Part shown: one piece after another, positions 33,349 to 33,631 of the stretch
Numbering within the stretch: the first letter of the stretch is position 1
Layout: each line of letters opens with the position of its first letter
Source of the DNA: UBA993 sp964485855
GTDB lineage: Bacteria; Bacillota; Dethiobacteria; DTU022
Direction of reading: 5' to 3'
Assembly (NCBI GenBank): GCA_964485855.1
Contig: CAZAKI010000021.1
Location: 1-33,631, forward strand
Length of the DNA stretch: 33,631 bases
Position numbers and translations under genes: made by a program
The notes under the pieces: generated by a model
Database searches by the model: none
The model's input: the letters and a program-made list of their open reading frames with translations, nothing else
What the model was told of the DNA's origin: nothing

Positions 33349-33631
33349 ATGCCTGATCACTATGCCGTAATTGATAATTCAATCTTGCTTCGGTATCTTT
33401 TTTACCCCCGTCGCCAACACAGTAAAGCGCGAGATGGTGCTTATGATCTAAAGGTTCCGGTTGCCGGAAATATAGAGATCGTCTGTCGAGCTTATCCTGC
33501 CGGGGTAGATAACCACTGGATTCTTTTCTTTCACGGCAACGGGGAAGTAGTAAGCGATTATGATCAACTGGCCCCTTTGTATCGTAAACGAGGCATCAAT
33601 TTGCTGGTTGCCGATTATCGCGGTTATGGTG
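33349..33631 (+). CDS. alpha/beta hydrolase, N-terminal part (runs off window)
   Basis: The first 94 codons of an alpha/beta hydrolase, starting at ATG 33349 with ATAGGAG shortly upstream. The oxyanion-hole segment 'FFHGNGE' is at about residues 60-66 and 'ADYRGYG' closes the window; both are typical of the BEM46/abhydrolase class. The nucleophile elbow would lie beyond the edge. No signal peptide is seen. It follows the fchA-like gene by 25 bases and may be in the same transcript, but its substrate is unknown. Confidence 0.82.
   Translation, partial: MPDHYAVIDNSILLRYLFYPRRQHSKARDGAYDLKVPVAGNIEIVCRAYPAGVDNHWILFFHGNGEVVSDYDQLAPLYRKRGINLLVADYRGYG

Overview
The window looks like chromosomal sequence from an anaerobic, low-to-moderate GC Bacillota (Clostridia-type) bacterium. 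This rests on the strong AGGAGG ribosome binding sites, frequent TTG/GTG starts, a HutP antiterminator, and many corrinoid-type MttB methyltransferases without pyrrolysine. The genus cannot be fixed from the sequence. A run of 100 Ns (26031-26130) is a scaffold gap, so this is probably a draft or metagenome assembly. Nearly every gene is on the + strand. No tRNA, rRNA, CRISPR array or transposase was seen.

Layout. 1-3.1 kb: a DMT-family exporter, a QueG-like double [4Fe-4S] protein with HEAT repeats, and a BKACE (beta-keto acid cleavage) enzyme. 3.1-5.2 kb: a stand-alone molybdopterin oxidoreductase. 5.2-7.6 kb: a histidine module of hutH followed by hutP. Its leader carries an extended -10 promoter, three UAG triplets spaced exactly 4 nt apart (a HutP box), and an intrinsic terminator directly abutting the hutH ribosome binding site. 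7.8-9.2 kb: a PAS/AAA+/Fis sigma-54 activator. It is followed by a terminator, a palindrome and a canonical -24/-12 promoter reading into the methyltransferase region. 9.6-17.3 kb: mttB homologues 1 and 2, an aminotransferase, an acetoacetate-decarboxylase-family protein, mttB homologue 3 and a UroD/MtaA-like protein. 17.4-23.0 kb: a peptide/opine-type ABC importer with its two ATPases fused. 23.2-24.6 kb: an MmgE/PrpD protein whose last codons lie inside a REP-like inverted repeat. 24.6-33.3 kb: mttB homologue 4, a three-subunit xanthine-dehydrogenase-type molybdenum hydroxylase, mttB homologues 5 and 6, and a methenyl-THF cyclohydrolase/cyclodeaminase-type protein. An alpha/beta hydrolase runs off the right edge.

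How it may fit together (inference). Six MttB superfamily proteins lie within 23 kb and all lack an amber codon, which points to catabolism of several quaternary or N-methylated amines. Methyl groups would pass through a corrinoid protein to tetrahydrofolate, and the FchA-like protein would serve the folate one-carbon branch. The ABC importer, BKACE enzyme, aminotransferase, PrpD protein and molybdenum hydroxylase would handle uptake and the demethylated skeletons. No corrinoid (MttC-type) protein and no corrinoid-activating ATPase is encoded here, so the methyltransferases must share partners encoded elsewhere. The most distinctive arrangement is the tight mttB-xdhABC-mttB-mttB-fchA run, which suggests demethylation coupled to hydroxylation of an N-methyl heterocycle. 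The best-supported regulatory finds are the HutP attenuator at hutH and the sigma-54 promoter upstream of mttB homologue 1.
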